Assembly: GCA_030015575.1 (NCBI GenBank)
Contig: CM057337.1
Span: 340,018,583-340,082,582, forward strand
From: Agapanthus africanus
Taxonomy: Eukaryota > Streptophyta > Magnoliopsida > Asparagales > Amaryllidaceae
Length of the DNA stretch: 64,000 nucleotides
Reading direction: 5' to 3'
Shown here one piece after another: positions 1-12,100 of the stretch; position 1 is the stretch's first letter; the number at the start of each line of letters is the position of its first letter. The notes beneath the pieces are model-generated. The model was not told where the DNA came from and did no database searches. It saw only the letters and a program-made list of their open reading frames with translations. The position numbers and the translations under genes are program-made.

Positions 1-1803
1 GACTTCTCCCCGTAGATATAAATCTACTCACCTGGTCCTCGCTAGCCGGTGCCGACGTCGCCACGCGCTTGCTTGTCGTCTCGAAGTCCACATGGGGTAC
101 CTACATATCATAACGCACCGTATCGCATTAAAACTAAATTCGAAATCGAAACGGCATACGAAAATCAAATCGGCACGCGTATCACGCATAGGTCCAAACC
201 TATCGCCTACGCATGCAAGAATAGTCAAACCAACCCTCGATGTCGATGTACAAACGTCAAACCATCGAGAAAAATCCAATCACACTCATTTGCACATTCA
301 CGAACACTAATTTTAATATAAACTAGGTTAAAACTCACAAAAACCCCAATTTCACTTAAAAAGTCATTTTTCCGAAAATCTAGCAAGCACAATTCGCCGT
401 TTTTGTACAAAACATGATGTTTAAATGAATGTAGCGGCCAATATACTTATTAAATATCTTAAATAAGTAATAGAAACAATTTCCGGAATTTAATCTCATT
501 AAATTCCAAAAACCCTAATATTCTAGTTTACAAAATACCCTTTTTAACAATTTCATAGCAAAACTGCACAAACTACAATTTAGGTTGGATTTCCATGAAC
601 TAAAGTGTTAAAATACACTTAATAAAGTTAATAATATGATAAAAACCCTGACCATATTTTTAATCTCATATTTCGAATTAAATCTAAAAACTAGTTTGCA
701 ACAAAAAGCTTAATTTGGACATTTTTCAAGTAACAACTTGTAATTAACAACTAGATTAGTTTTCTACAAAACTAAATATGTTAATCCACATCACTAAACC
801 ATGCACAATCAAACACAACTCATTTCCACAACAAACCCTAACTTGAAATCTTTAATCATGCAATTAAACTCACATAAACCAAATTAACATTTAATTAAAT
901 TAGCTTTAAGAAATTAAGTAACAAACTAAGCAAAAAAGTTTAGAATTATACCCAAAAACATTTGAAGATTCACAAGCATCCATGGCCCTCCAAAATGCTC
1001 TCTTTTCACAAGGATCCATGCTATACGGGCTAAGCTAAAATGGGTAGGAGTCGGATTTGGGTTTTGGGATTTTTTTGATGGATTTTGGGGCAATTTTTGA
1101 TGAAGTTTTGAAGAGAAAAGAGAAGGGAAATGGGGGGGATGCTGCTGCTGTAGGAGAGGGGGGTCGGCTGGAATGGGAGGGGGAGAGGAGAGAGAGGGAG
1201 GTAGAGAAAGTGGGGGAGAAAGTTAAGGTCAAACCAAAGTCAAAAGTCCACCTCATTTATCCATTTTCTTTTCTTTTCTTTCATTTCTTTCCTTTGAAAT
1301 TCAAGTGGGGAAAAAGATGGGGGCTGCTGAATTCAGCTAAGGGGAGAAGTGAATGGGGGTGTGTGGCTGTGGGTACGGGTGTGGGGTGATGAAAAATGAT
1401 AAATACAATACCCCAAACATCCATTTACGCCAAAAAAAAGCCTTTTTTCTTCAATAATTTCTAAACCGTTTTGGCAAATGATTTCGTTCCAAAAACCACA
1501 TGATAAAATTTTATTTAATGTTTTATGATGCACAAAATTTGTTTCAACTCATTCCAATTTGTAATTTTCCCTAATTAAATGTATTAGTGACGGCTTAAAA
1601 TAATAATAAAATAATATTTTTTTCAGAAAATTTGAAATTTCACCAGCGGCTCAATAAACACCAAATAATAGCAATTACATAGCTAGAATATGTATATTTA
1701 ATTTTTATAATAAGATATTTGTATTTTGACTTTTTACAGAAAACCCCCTTATTTTACTGATTTTTTTTTCGAAATTTCACCGAAACGATTTTCAAAACGT
1801 TAC
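1..1803 (-). mobile_element. Partial Ty3/gypsy (Tekay-like, family Gy) LTR, cut by the window edge
   Basis: On the minus strand this LTR begins TGTAACGTTTTG at 1803, like the complete gypsy element at 29174-53021, whose LTR begins TGTAACG. The opening stretch (CTACTCACC near 28, then a CTCGC/GGTG block) matches 31760-31790 of that element, so this is the same superfamily but a diverged family. The right flank has no polypurine tract, so this is the 5' (minus-sense) LTR boundary against a copia remnant. A C/T-rich minus-strand transcript-leader-like stretch lies at 1100-1260. The small open frames here are LTR sequence, not genes. Confidence 0.7.
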
Positions 1804-2355
1804 ATTTATATTAATCCAATCCTGAAGAAACATAAGGAAGCAGTTATAGAACATAAGTGCATGTTCTACGAATTGATGACGGCAGCCTCCTTCGGGAGAC
1901 AGTTATCATTCCAGGCTTCAAAGGTGACATGGATGACAGAGTGATTGTCAGAGTTATAGTTTTTCCCTATGATGAGGGACAGTATTATGGACAGGTGGTT
2001 CAAGAGGATACTGTGGGAGGCATGGTGCTGGATACTGATTAGGTTCAGTTATCGATACAATCTAAGAAGTTTGGATTTGGAGTTCATTTATGAACTAGGT
2101 CCCATCAGATATCCAGACATATTCTAAGACAGGTATTACTCAATTCGGGAGATGGCTTTCTCTGCGAACTTGAGATTGAGAGAGACATAGAAAGAAACAT
2201 CAGGGCGGATCCACTCACTGAGGCTATTTCTCGAACACAAGAGTTTTACAAACTAGCTTTGTGAAACTGATTAGTAGAGGAGTTGGATGTTCGGTATCAC
2301 ACGGGCTGTGAGTATGCGACATCACAATAATTAGCCTTGAGTGCAAGTGGGAGAT
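1804..2355 (+). pseudogene. 3' end of a Ty1/copia internal region (family B), decayed
   Basis: A stretch near 2195-2265 reads, with breaks, like the end of a copia polyprotein (ADPLTEAISRTQEF, resembling the ADPLTK motif after RNase H). It ends in a purine-rich tract (AAGTGGGAGAT, 2345-2355) directly abutting the LTR start TGTTGGAG. That is the expected polypurine tract to 3' LTR junction. Several stops interrupt the frame. The upstream part of the element is missing, replaced at 1803 by a gypsy LTR. The 61-72 residue frames within have no recognisable domain. Confidence 0.6.
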
Positions 2356-4442
2356 TGTTGGAGATAGTGCCCTCAAAGTCAATTATTGGATCGCAGGTAC
2401 GCGATTGCAATGATTGAGGCAGGACCTATACCGATATGACAGTCTTGCTCGAGATGATAGTATGCTATCTGGTTTGTCTTTATCATCGTATACATGTTTT
2501 AGTTCACTATTGCATGATGATAGAGCCCATAGGATTCTTTCTTGACTACCAGCAATATGATGGCGATCATATACGTGGGAGCTGGGGTCTGTAAGCACAT
2601 CCTTAAAATGTCCCTAGTCGTGGGAGTTTTCGAGACAGGGCATCGATACTCCAGAGTAGACTAGTGTATACAGTTGAGACCCCGACGAGGGGCGGTGGCC
2701 GGTCTCACAAGCCACTGGTATCAGTTGGATCACCTAAGATGTATACAGGTGCTCATTAGGTTATGAGTACACCGGACAGGACTCGCTGGGAATCTGCTAG
2801 TTGGTATTATACATATCGTCAGATAGCAATTCCCTGGTGACATGTGTACAGGTTAGTTCATCGACCTGAGATCGTCATTTGTCTCGTGTGAGTTCCCACT
2901 GTGGTTAGATTACTACCCTACCACGCTCAAAGGAGTTGTGCAAACAGGTTTTAGTTGGGTACAGTCCCGAGCCACATTGGAGGCAAGTGAGCGGATCGTC
3001 AGGGATTCGTCTCTCCCGGTATTGGGGGTTGATGTCGCGCAGTGCACGGGTGGCCATCACTAGGAATCCTCGGCCGAGGTAGTGGAGAATTACTGATTTG
3101 GATCGGTAGTTTCTCAAGTGGTGATGGGCTTCATGCCGACATGATTTATCGCGTTATTAGGGGTCTGACTTTATCCACCCCCCTAGACTCGATATGCGAT
3201 ACTCTTTAGACGAATGGACCGGACTGTATATACATTTTCACTGTCAGGCTCAGTAGGGTTTATAGATGAGTTCGCTCGTCAGCTTCCCTTCCAATCAATA
3301 CATAGGCAAAACGTTACGTGCAGCTTGTACCTCTGACATGCTAGTGGTTATACCCAGTGCCGATGTGTTGATGAGTCATTAGAGTCCCCCACAGACACTT
3401 TCCCAAGTTCGGGCGAAACGTTGTAGAGGCCGTATGGTGATATGGCAAGGTTCGGAAAAAACACATGCGTTTTCGCACGTGTCGTTTTTCGGGCAGATAA
3501 TACTGGTCGGCTTTGGTTTAAGCCGGATCCGAGTATTATACTGTGTAGATATAATATCTTTGTCTCAGATGCATTTGTATTCGGTCGTAATACAAATGCG
3601 GGTATGTTTATATTGATACGGGGTTATCCTGAAATTCGTTTCAGGATCACTTTTGGAAGTTGCCAGTTTCTAGTTTTCTATCAGCCGTATTTAACAGTCG
3701 GTTAAATACGGATTTATCTTTTCTTGATGAGGGTGAGTCAGTGTTCTAGAAGGTTCTAGAGAGGGTGACTAGGCTAGTGAGTCATTGGTGCATTAATGGA
3801 GCAATTAATGCTTGATGACTAAGGGTTTAGGTTCAATATATGCTTTAAATGCTTTCATACTACGTGTTAAGGTGATTCATCATTCTTGTGGTCACCCTCC
3901 TCTCCTATACTCACCTCCCTCCTCTCTTATAAGTGGCCGGCCTCCCCCCTCTCTTGGATTATGGTTGTGGACTTGAAAAAGATACAAGTTTTGGCTTCAT
4001 AGAAATTTCAGATATTCATTTCTCATTTCAGTTGAATCCAAAAGGCAACTTCATTAACCGTTCGTCCATAGCCTTGGACGTAAAGAGACAAAGTGTTTTA
4101 CTCATTCTCTAATTCATCTTGGTCGTCTCTGTTAGCAAACTTGACGACCGAGTTGCCTCGGTTCAGAGGCGGGAGCCCGTTTAAAGATCCGTCAACGTGG
4201 TGCCACCTGGACGACGAGACTGGAGATTCAGGAGATCGGAGCAGCCGCAACAAGCGTGGGATGATGGTTGAAGACCGAAGGACTCGGATCATTCGGTTTA
4301 ACATTTCTACCCACTTTGTAGTTTGTTAGTTTAGCTTTAATGGCAGATCCGGGTTACGGTACACGATAGCGCCAGTTCGTTAAAAAGTTTTGTTCCGCAT
4401 TTGGCGTCTGTTAGACGGCCGGGGCGCTACCGTGGACTTACA
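2356..4442 (+). mobile_element. Complete copia family B LTR (about 2.1 kb)
   Basis: Starts TGTTGGAGATAGTGCCC after a polypurine tract and ends GTGGACTTACA. The same ends occur, inverted, at 57707-59743, and the 3' part recurs at about 55640-56425. It contains the core shared with Angela-type LTRs (2870-3130: CCCACTGTG, TACCACGCTC, GGGTACAGTCCCGAG, CTCTCCCGGTATTGGGGGTTG). No target-site duplication can be tested because the 5' half of the element is absent. The next base begins another element's sequence, so the junction at 4442/4443 is either an insertion edge or a rearrangement. Confidence 0.75.
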
Positions 4443-4454
4443 CTCACCGCTGCT

Positions 4455-4680
4455 TCTTTCTCTCTCTTACCCCCACAAAAATCCAATTTCATCTCTCCTC
4501 TCGATCTCTCTTCTCTCTCTGTCTCTCTCCTCTCTCTCCCTTTCTCTCTCTGTATATATCTCTCTCTCTCTATCTAATCTTTATTTTTTTTATTTAAACC
4601 TCACCCCACGAATATCTCTCTCTCTCCCCTCTCTCTAATAAATTCTCTCTCTTCCTCTCTGCATATATTTCTTCTTTCTT
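4455..4680 (+). repeat. (CT)n-rich microsatellite tract
   Basis: Long runs of TCTCTCTC alternate with short AT-rich breaks. It lies within the truncated gypsy LTR and probably corresponds to its transcribed leader. Confidence 0.85.
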
Positions 4681-6237
4681 CTTCTTTTTTTCAAGAACCC
4701 GAAACCCAAACCTACCGCCGCTGCTCCCTCGCTCACCTATCACCGACGACCCCGTCGTCGTGTTCCCCTCTGTCCACTCACCTCTCTCTCAACTCCCAAC
4801 GCCACCACCACTATTCCAGCCTACACCCGCGCACCTTTCCCTCACCCAAACTCAACCCTGCACCTTCGCTGCACCATCGCCGCCGGAGCTCCGACGACCT
4901 CGTCGCTGGAGCTCCGACGACCTCGTCGCTGACTCCACAACCCTCTCCCTTTCCTCTCCTCCTCTGCCAACGACTCCAGCCACCAAGAATCTCGCACACA
5001 TTCACACCAGAACCCAAAACCGAGCCTTGCACATCTTCGCATCGCCGGAGTTGATCGCCGCCGTCGATCTCGTTCTCGTCTCCCGATTCCAGTGCACCCA
5101 GTGAGTAGTTCCCTTCTTCCCCAATCTCATTCTCCTCTTTTCTTTCCTTTCCTTCTTCTTTCTTTTCCTTGTGTTCTTTTCTTTATGTGTTCTGTCCTTG
5201 TAGTTCGCCGGAATACGGTCATGCCGTCGACGATCCCGACGACTCAGCGAGCGTACCTGACCCGTGTGATCACTTTGTGCGTTGTTTGGATCCATTCCGT
5301 GTACCGTGCGCGCGTCGCGGCTTTTTCCGCCGACGTGAGACATTCCGTTCACCCGTTTCTTGATCTGTCGAGGCAAGTAAAACTTGCTATATGCTATTCC
5401 TATTATTTTATAATTATTTAATTACCTATTAAACCTGTAGATTTAATCTAATGTCTCATGTTCCATTTTAACATTCAATGTTCCATTTTATCATTTTAGA
5501 TCTAGAACCCGAAACATTTCATATTGCATATTAGTTTACGATACACGGAACCCATGTCTATATTTGAATCACATATTGCTTAGTTGTATAGCCCATAGTA
5601 CCATTTTATTTGTTTATAACCTTTCGGACACCGTTTACATCCATTTATCATATTATTTATACAGTCGCATCCATAGATCATTTGACTATATAGTATTGTA
5701 AATTTAACATTCCATATTTGATAAGGTGTAATTTAATTAATGTTGGACCACAACCCTAACTTAAGTAGATAACTGTGCATCCATATGCTTTAATCTGTAC
5801 TTACTTGCATATAACACCACAATATTCCATTTTTATTGTTCCATTAGTACCCCATACTTGTTTTGTATACCTATGCTTGTTATTGTTTGATTATAAGCAC
5901 ACATGTGACATTTTGTGCACCCCTGGCATGACTTGACATACCATTACTTGACACGACGTAATACCGTGCACTTCCTGACTTAACATGATAATTATACACT
6001 ACCTGACTTGACTTGAGGTACCATGGCTTTCGCTGTTACCCGATCTTGTTACTAATGCCAACAAACTTGACATGTTGTCCTTACGGACATGTCCTGTTGT
6101 CTATCCAGACAAACCTGTACCTGTCTGATCCTGTGTTGGCATTAGCTCCAGATTATTTAATACTTGACTTGAATATTTATAACTTGGGGGTATGGGGAAA
6201 TCAGGAATGTAACCGAACGTAACTCAAAGGGTCATCC

Positions 6238-6345
6238 TATTGTTTGCCGTTTTTCCGGGCGTTACAGAATACCTATTGTTTGCCGTTCTTCCGGGCGTTA
6301 CGGAATACCTATTGGTTGCCGTTTTTCCGGGCGTTCCGGAATAAA
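6238..6345 (+). repeat. Three tandem copies of a 36-bp repeat
   Basis: Units begin TATTGTTTGCCG at 6238 and 6274 and TATTGGTTGCCG at 6310, a constant period of 36. Each contains CCGTTTTTCCGGGCGTT or a one-base variant. The repeat lies inside the truncated gypsy LTR. Confidence 0.9.
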
Positions 6346-6926
6346 TCACCGATGGGTTACGATGAGGATTACATTACTTGGTTTCGAAGACTTTAGAATA
6401 GATAACCCCGTAGCACAGTTTAGATATCACTACACGTCACTTATACTGACATACTCACTGATATATATATTCTTGTTATATTCTTGCTTATACTCATACC
6501 TGCATGTATTGCTACCCCTGTTTATAGTATTGCTTGATATTATGACGCACTGACGTCTGAATTTTGCATGTCCCAGATTCCTTACCTTTGCTGCAGTCCG
6601 AGCATGAGTATTTCAGTCAGTAGGCTGAGCAGTGTGGACCTGCTATTAGTTAGTTTTTTTACTTTCAGAATTATCATTCCTGATGTGAGCCCGCATTATG
6701 GGACGTACATTCCAGTTTATTCTTGTATTGGATCTTTTGCTTCCGTATTATTCTATTCTTGACTCGTTTATTTCTGGCTTATGGACATGTGTTAGATAGT
6801 TTATTATTGTTCTTGATATCTTTACAGCTGTAATGTGACTGTGGAAGGATATTTCCTATCCACGGGTAGCATGGTTGGCTATGTCACGTGTCCATCTTAG
6901 CGTACTCTGGGAAGCAGGGCGTGACA

Positions 6927-7088
6927 ATGCCAGTTATTTTGTTAAAAGCACTTACTTTAAACAAGTTTTCCTTCACTTCTTCTTTTAAATGGTTTAGATT
7001 TCTAGGCTTTGGCTTACTTGAATTAGGTGGGGTCCTATAGATTTCACATGATTCAAATGTCAGTCACGTGCTATTTCGGGTCGTGACA
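6927..7088 (+). mobile_element. Terminal 160 bp of another gypsy LTR
   Basis: The stretch ends CACGTGCTATTTCGGGTCGTGACA, the reverse complement of the LTR terminus seen at 29174 (TGTCATGACCCAAAATTGGCACGTGAC), and it shares the GTTTAGATTTCTAGG-type block. It directly follows the end of the truncated LTR at 6926. That element therefore seems to have inserted into this older LTR, whose left part is lost. Confidence 0.6.
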
Positions 7089-7605
7089 CCCTCAGAAGCT
7101 AGGATTACGAATCTTTGCAATCAATATGTGGAGACTTCCGATTGGCTATGGTAAAAGTTTTACTCTATTTCTAGTGGTGTAGTTATTCATTCCTTCACTC
7201 AGAGCCTCGTCATTGAAAGTATTAACTATATCTTCAATGTTAGATTTTAACCTTTCAGTCCCAGGCTACATTGGCTCTCAATCCTTGATGTTTCACTTTC
7301 TGATTATGCATATTATGATACATGATCCACAACAAATGAAGGAGGCGGAGAGAGACCGGCAAAAAAAAAGAATTATATTAATGCAGGACTTTTTTTCATG
7401 GTTTTTTTGACTCATCTCATATTTAGGTCTGATTCGGATCTCCCGTTGTTTCCCTTTCTTCCCGAACCTTACGGCTCGAAAGCCTACGTGCGCTAGCACA
7501 AATGAAAATTTTATTTTCTAAGAATAAGAAAGGAACGGAGTCACAGACAGCGCCTCGGAAAAAACCACGGACGAGCCACATGCAAGGAAACTCTTATTAT
7601 TACTC
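7089..7605. other. Unassigned upstream DNA
   Basis: No convincing gene, LTR or tandem repeat is seen. Small open frames (for example 7213-7410 and 7293-7499 minus) show no domain. Part of 7430-7600 resembles organelle-type DNA in base use and adjoins the accD fragment, but I cannot place it. Confidence 0.4.
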
Positions 7606-7719
7606 AAAAAGAGGAGGTTTGACTATGCAAGCAATTTCACATTTATAGATTGAGCTCGTGGAAGTGAAGAGCCCATTCTAAATGATACGGAGAAAAACAT
7701 TCATAGTTGGAATGATAGT
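7606..7719 (+). pseudogene. accD: Nuclear plastid DNA fragment: N-terminal part of accD
   Basis: One frame from 7663 to 7719 reads SEEPILNDTEKNIHSWNDS, which I recognise as the N-terminal region of plastid-encoded accD (acetyl-CoA carboxylase carboxyltransferase beta subunit). Just upstream, KRRFDYASN (from about 7608) resembles the start region of accD, followed by an in-frame stop. The piece is short, internally deleted, and has a single-copy nuclear gene about 1.5 kb downstream. It is a plastid-to-nucleus transfer (NUPT), not a functional gene. Recognition is from memory of the family and was not searched. Confidence 0.65.
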
Positions 7720-8036
7720 GGTTCAAAAGATCATTCCACTAATGCAATTCCGGAAAGAAAGGTTGTACCAGCTTAGTGGTTAAACTACCCAAGGAATGAA
7801 GTCTCTATCCAACAAGTGGGCCCAGCCACCCGTCAACAATCCTTGCAAGCAACGCAACGTGAAGTGCCAGCTTCGCTTTCCGCTACTCCGATCCTCAATC
7901 CTCAGGGGGATCCAACGGCTCAGATCACTCCGATGAGGCCGCCACGTCAGCAGAGGCAGTTCCCTTGTCCTAGTACTAATGCAACCCATGAGTCTCGCAT
8001 GAATATCTGCAGACATCATCCCCATCCCCCCCCCTC
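7720..8036 (+). promoter_or_regulatory. Proximal promoter region of the arabinofuranosidase gene
   Basis: This region lies directly upstream of the TATA box. It contains an ACGT-core element (CCACGTCAGC, 7942-7951), a type bound by plant bZIP factors. The functional role is inferred from position only. Confidence 0.4.
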
Positions 8037-8044
8037 TATATAAA
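8037..8044 (+). promoter_or_regulatory. TATA box
   Basis: TATATAAA follows a C-rich run (CATCCCCCCCCCTC). Transcription is expected about 30 bp downstream, near 8070-8080. Confidence 0.75.
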
Positions 8045-8069
8045 CCCTAGCTATCTTCGAATTAAAACC

Positions 8070-8106
8070 CCAGCCTCAATTCAATTCTGTTCAATTTGTG
8101 GATTTG
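8070..8106 (+). other. 5'UTR exon 1 (start approximate)
   Basis: This short ATG-free leader is rich in CAATTC and ends GATTTG followed by a consensus donor GTAAGA at 8107. The 5'UTR intron runs to a probable acceptor at 9150-9151 (pyrimidine-rich tract, then CTGAAG). Plant GH51 genes often have a 5'UTR intron. The transcription start is inferred from the TATA box. Confidence 0.55.
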
Positions 8107-9187
8107 GTAAGACTTTGAATCGTTTTCCTTATTAATTGATGTAATCTGTGTGGGTTTTGGTGTTTGCATATTATCTGTTTGTGTTAATGTCCCACTGAAT
8201 CATCAATGCTTGTTTTTTCGATGCGACTGCTACAGTTTCATGCATGATGATAGAATTTGGCAAGGAAGTCGTACATGTATTTTTGTGATGATGTTTAATC
8301 GTTTTGTATTATTGCTTCTTTTTAACTTCTTATAGATAGCATATGGCCCTTTGCAGATGTCAGGGGGTCGTTTCTTCGGAGGTCACAAGGGACCCTTAGA
8401 AAAATATGACATTTTAAATTTAAAATGCGTGGATTTGCATATTGAATCCTTTTTTAATTTATTTTAAAAGGTTTTGATTATAATTTTAGTTTTCGTATAT
8501 ATGAGCCTTTTTGGGTAATTGTTCTTTAGGAAAATAGAAATTATATGATTGAAAATTGTAATCGTATTGAGCACAAGTTTTTTCTCTCATAAAATCGTGC
8601 CAAAATACTAGTCATTCTTCTAATTGCACGTTTGAAAGTGAAGTTTCTTGTTAAGTTACAAGGTTGGAAACATGGGTGTGTCTCCTCTCCTGCATGCCAT
8701 GAACTTGTGAACTCCTTGCCACAGTACTTGATTGTTCTTTTTGTAGAAGTTCATTGCGTGATTAGTTAATAAATCGTTCTCCCCTTTTAGTATAAAGGAG
8801 TGCCGACCGTTATCATCACCATTTTTGTTATCTACTCCATTCCCATTAATGGAGAAGAAATCACCAATTAGCCATTTTCCCATTAGGAAACACGGGTCAA
8901 TTAATTATTATAAGAATGCTATAACTTGTTGTCATTGACACATACTTTCTAATATCAGTGCCAGAACACTGCTATAAATTTGTTTTGGTATAGTTTTATG
9001 GAGATTAATGCATGCTTGATTTATAATTCGACTGTGTTTTGAATTTGTGTTTGTCTGGGGAATATTTTATTGTCCCTTTCTCATTTCTACCAGCCACCCG
9101 TTACGAATTGTTATAATTTTTTTCGTATTTTTTCTCTTTTGCCTTCTGAAGGTTATTATTTTTGTTTCTTTTGTTCACGGCTTCTGA

Positions 9188-12100
9188 ATGGTATACAAAG
9201 GGATGAGAATGGGTCTTCACAGGGGAACTTGGTCCATTCTATTAAATGCGCTATTTTTGATATGGGCTTCATATCAAAGTTATGCTCGTAAGTTGGAAGC
9301 TAACCAAACAGCAGTCCTCACGGTAGACGCATCACCAAAATCAGGTCACAAGATGTCTGACCATCTCTTTGGTATCTTTTTTGAGGTGAGTATTGTACTT
9401 CTAAATGATTATTGGAAGGCTAAATTACACTAAACTACCCTTGACTATCTTAAAGTTTTTTTGTAACAATAAACTCCATTAGTATGCTACATTTGAGGGG
9501 ACTCTGTGAAAAATAATCCCTTAAAAACTAAAATATAAACTATAAACTGGTTTAGTGAAACTAACGATAGTTGAGGCCTTAAGGGAAGTTTAGTGTAACT
9601 TAGCCTTAATTGAGTTATCCATAATTCAAAAAAATCTAAATAATAGATTAAAAGAGCATGTTAAGATTAAGTTTGCTAACAGCATCCTTTTGGAATTACA
9701 GTACAGAGGAAGCCGCTATGGTTATAGTAATGTATTATTTGTTCATCTCATATACTACTATTTTCATCCTCTTTGCAAACCTCTTCCTCTTCAACAATGC
9801 CATATGGACATGCTTATAATATTAGCCTTAGAGTATTATGTCTGTTTGCAATCATGCGTATGAAAGTTTGCAATAACCAAAGACATACCTTTTTCTTCTT
9901 GATTTTTGATTGATGCAAATCAGATGTTTTATTAATCCCAATAGATTTACGCCACTAGGTAATTTCACTCTATTATTGGGACTAAATATGCTCCATATGA
10001 TTTAACTTTCTGTAATTACACGATTTATGCTCATCAGTTGTAGGAAATCAAGGTGCATTATAGTTTACCTTCTAGGTTCGTCAATTGTGAGAATGTTAGG
10101 TCTACCCCCTTAATAGAGTTTATTTGGATAATACGAGTGATCACTGTGTTCATATATATTTTCTGAAAATAAAAAGTCCATTAGCACCAGATAGGTTCAT
10201 CTAATTTTTCTTATTTTGATTATCAACCAAAAATAAAAAATAAAAAATCAATCTTTGCTTGTAAATTTCAATCAATGACATATTTTTTTGTCCTGCTATT
10301 GTGCGTGCAGGAGATCAACCATGCAGGAGCTGGTGGGATATGGGCGGAGCTTGTCAGTAACAGAGGTGATAACAGAAATTCAACTTGACACAAATATCAG
10401 AAGATCTAGGATTATGGAGTTAAACATGATTTTAAATTTTAAGCATAACAAAAGAAGTGTTTCAAAAATACTTAAAAAATATATAAACACATTCCTTTTC
10501 TTATCTTTCTAGAAGACCTTCCTATTTGGTTGCTTAAATTGTCAACATTCCAAGTTTAATGAATATTGATTTGCGGTAGACTTTCGCCAGAAGTTGATGC
10601 ATATTAGCTAAAAATAAAATTGGAATGTATAGTAGTAACCAAGTGCTAAAATGCGCATGGACATCACATATTATAGGAAAGTGAAACTCTCAACAGATCA
10701 AGTTTTTTTGCTTAAATGGACCCTTGTTTTCACTATGAGCAGCCTACAACAGATGTGATTTCAGGAAATTTCACTGGATTAATGGATACAATTACGAATC
10801 AGAATGCTGGAAATGGTATCATAAATCATAATGGTTAAGATTTATTGTAGTTAATTTTGTTTGTTATGTCCTTGGTTTATGCTATATTGGATGGTACTTA
10901 AATTGAAAACATATATGATTAACTAAGCGACTTTGCAAATTGCTTGTTGATGCAATTTCTCCTTCTGGTCCTTGACAATTCTTATTTTCAGGCTTTGAAG
11001 CTGGAGGGCCCAACACTCCTTCAAACATTGATCCATGGTCAATCATCGGAAATGAAACTTACATTAATGTATTAACTGATCGGACATCTTGTTTCCAACG
11101 TAACAAGGTTGCACTTCGTATGGAAGTGCTGTGTGATGTTGCGGGATCAAATGCATGTCCAGCTGGTGGAGTTGGCATATATAACCCTGGGTTTTGGGGC
11201 ATGGTATGTGTTATAACTGCAAACACTTGCCAAAGTAGCCAATTATCTTTCTTTTTTGATTACTTGAAAAAAAAATACCATACGCGCCTACACACGAAAG
11301 AAGGGAGAGCAGAAAAGTAGAAGTAAGAAAACATGTGCGCGCGCTCATGCACACGCATGCACACACACATACTCAAGCTGCAGACAAAGTTTATTGGATC
11401 ACCATTTGAATTCACTATAAATATTAGTGACTGAATTATTAAATTCAGCTGATTGTTAATGAATACCTAGAATTTTCCGTCACTGCTTACACCACAATGA
11501 TAGTTTTTAAGTAGATTTATTTCCTTGTTTCATTGTAATATTATAGAATATTGAACAAGGGAAGACCTATAAAGTGGTGTTTCATGTTATGTCATCTGGA
11601 CCACTGAACCTATCAGTTGCACTTACGAGCTCAGATGGACTGCAAAGCCTGGCTTCAACGAATATTATGTGAGCATTTTCTTTAGGTTTATCTACTCAAT
11701 ATTATTGTCCCTCATCGTTAATACCTTTATACTCTTCAATTTATGCATAAGCAGCATTACAGGCTCTTCTCTTCTTACAGAGCTCCAGCTTCACAAGTGT
11801 CAAATTGGACAAAAATGGAGTTTCAGTTGGAATCTAACAGAGCAAATAGTAATTCTAGACTTCAATTGACAACAAGCCAAAAAGGAGTTATCTGGCTTGA
11901 TCAAGTGTCCGTAATGCCTACAGACACATACAAGGTATATAGTTGATGGAAACCTTTGTGTGAGTGTTTTTATATTTCTTAATAAGTTGAAACAAGAAAA
12001 GGAGCAGTATAATAATCTTCATATTATATAATTATTTATAAAAGAATATTAAAAGCTTGACGGGGCAATACGAGCAGAAGGTTATTGTATAATCAAATTT

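Larger units (their letters stand above)
4443..6926 (+). mobile_element. Truncated gypsy-type LTR (Gy-like)
   Basis: The right end reads GGGCGTGACA, like the GGGTCGTGACA end of gypsy LTRs here (sense orientation TGTAACG...GTGACA). The left end is missing, replaced at the junction with the family B LTR. The content is typical of a long gypsy LTR: a long CT-rich leader, a Pro/Ser-rich open frame at 4760-5104, AT-rich low-complexity DNA with repeated TTGACTTGACA-like words, and a short tandem repeat. No coding domain is recognisable. Confidence 0.5.

Noticed and set aside
4760..5104. 114-codon Pro/Ser-rich open frame
   Set aside because: It lies in the CT-rich leader of a truncated gypsy LTR. 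Composition follows the underlying C-rich repeat, with no domain and no conserved partner.
10288..10512. 74-codon frame over coding exon 10311-10365
   Set aside because: It runs out of frame with the conserved NHAGAGG reading. The exon is read in another frame and ends at a GT donor at 10366.
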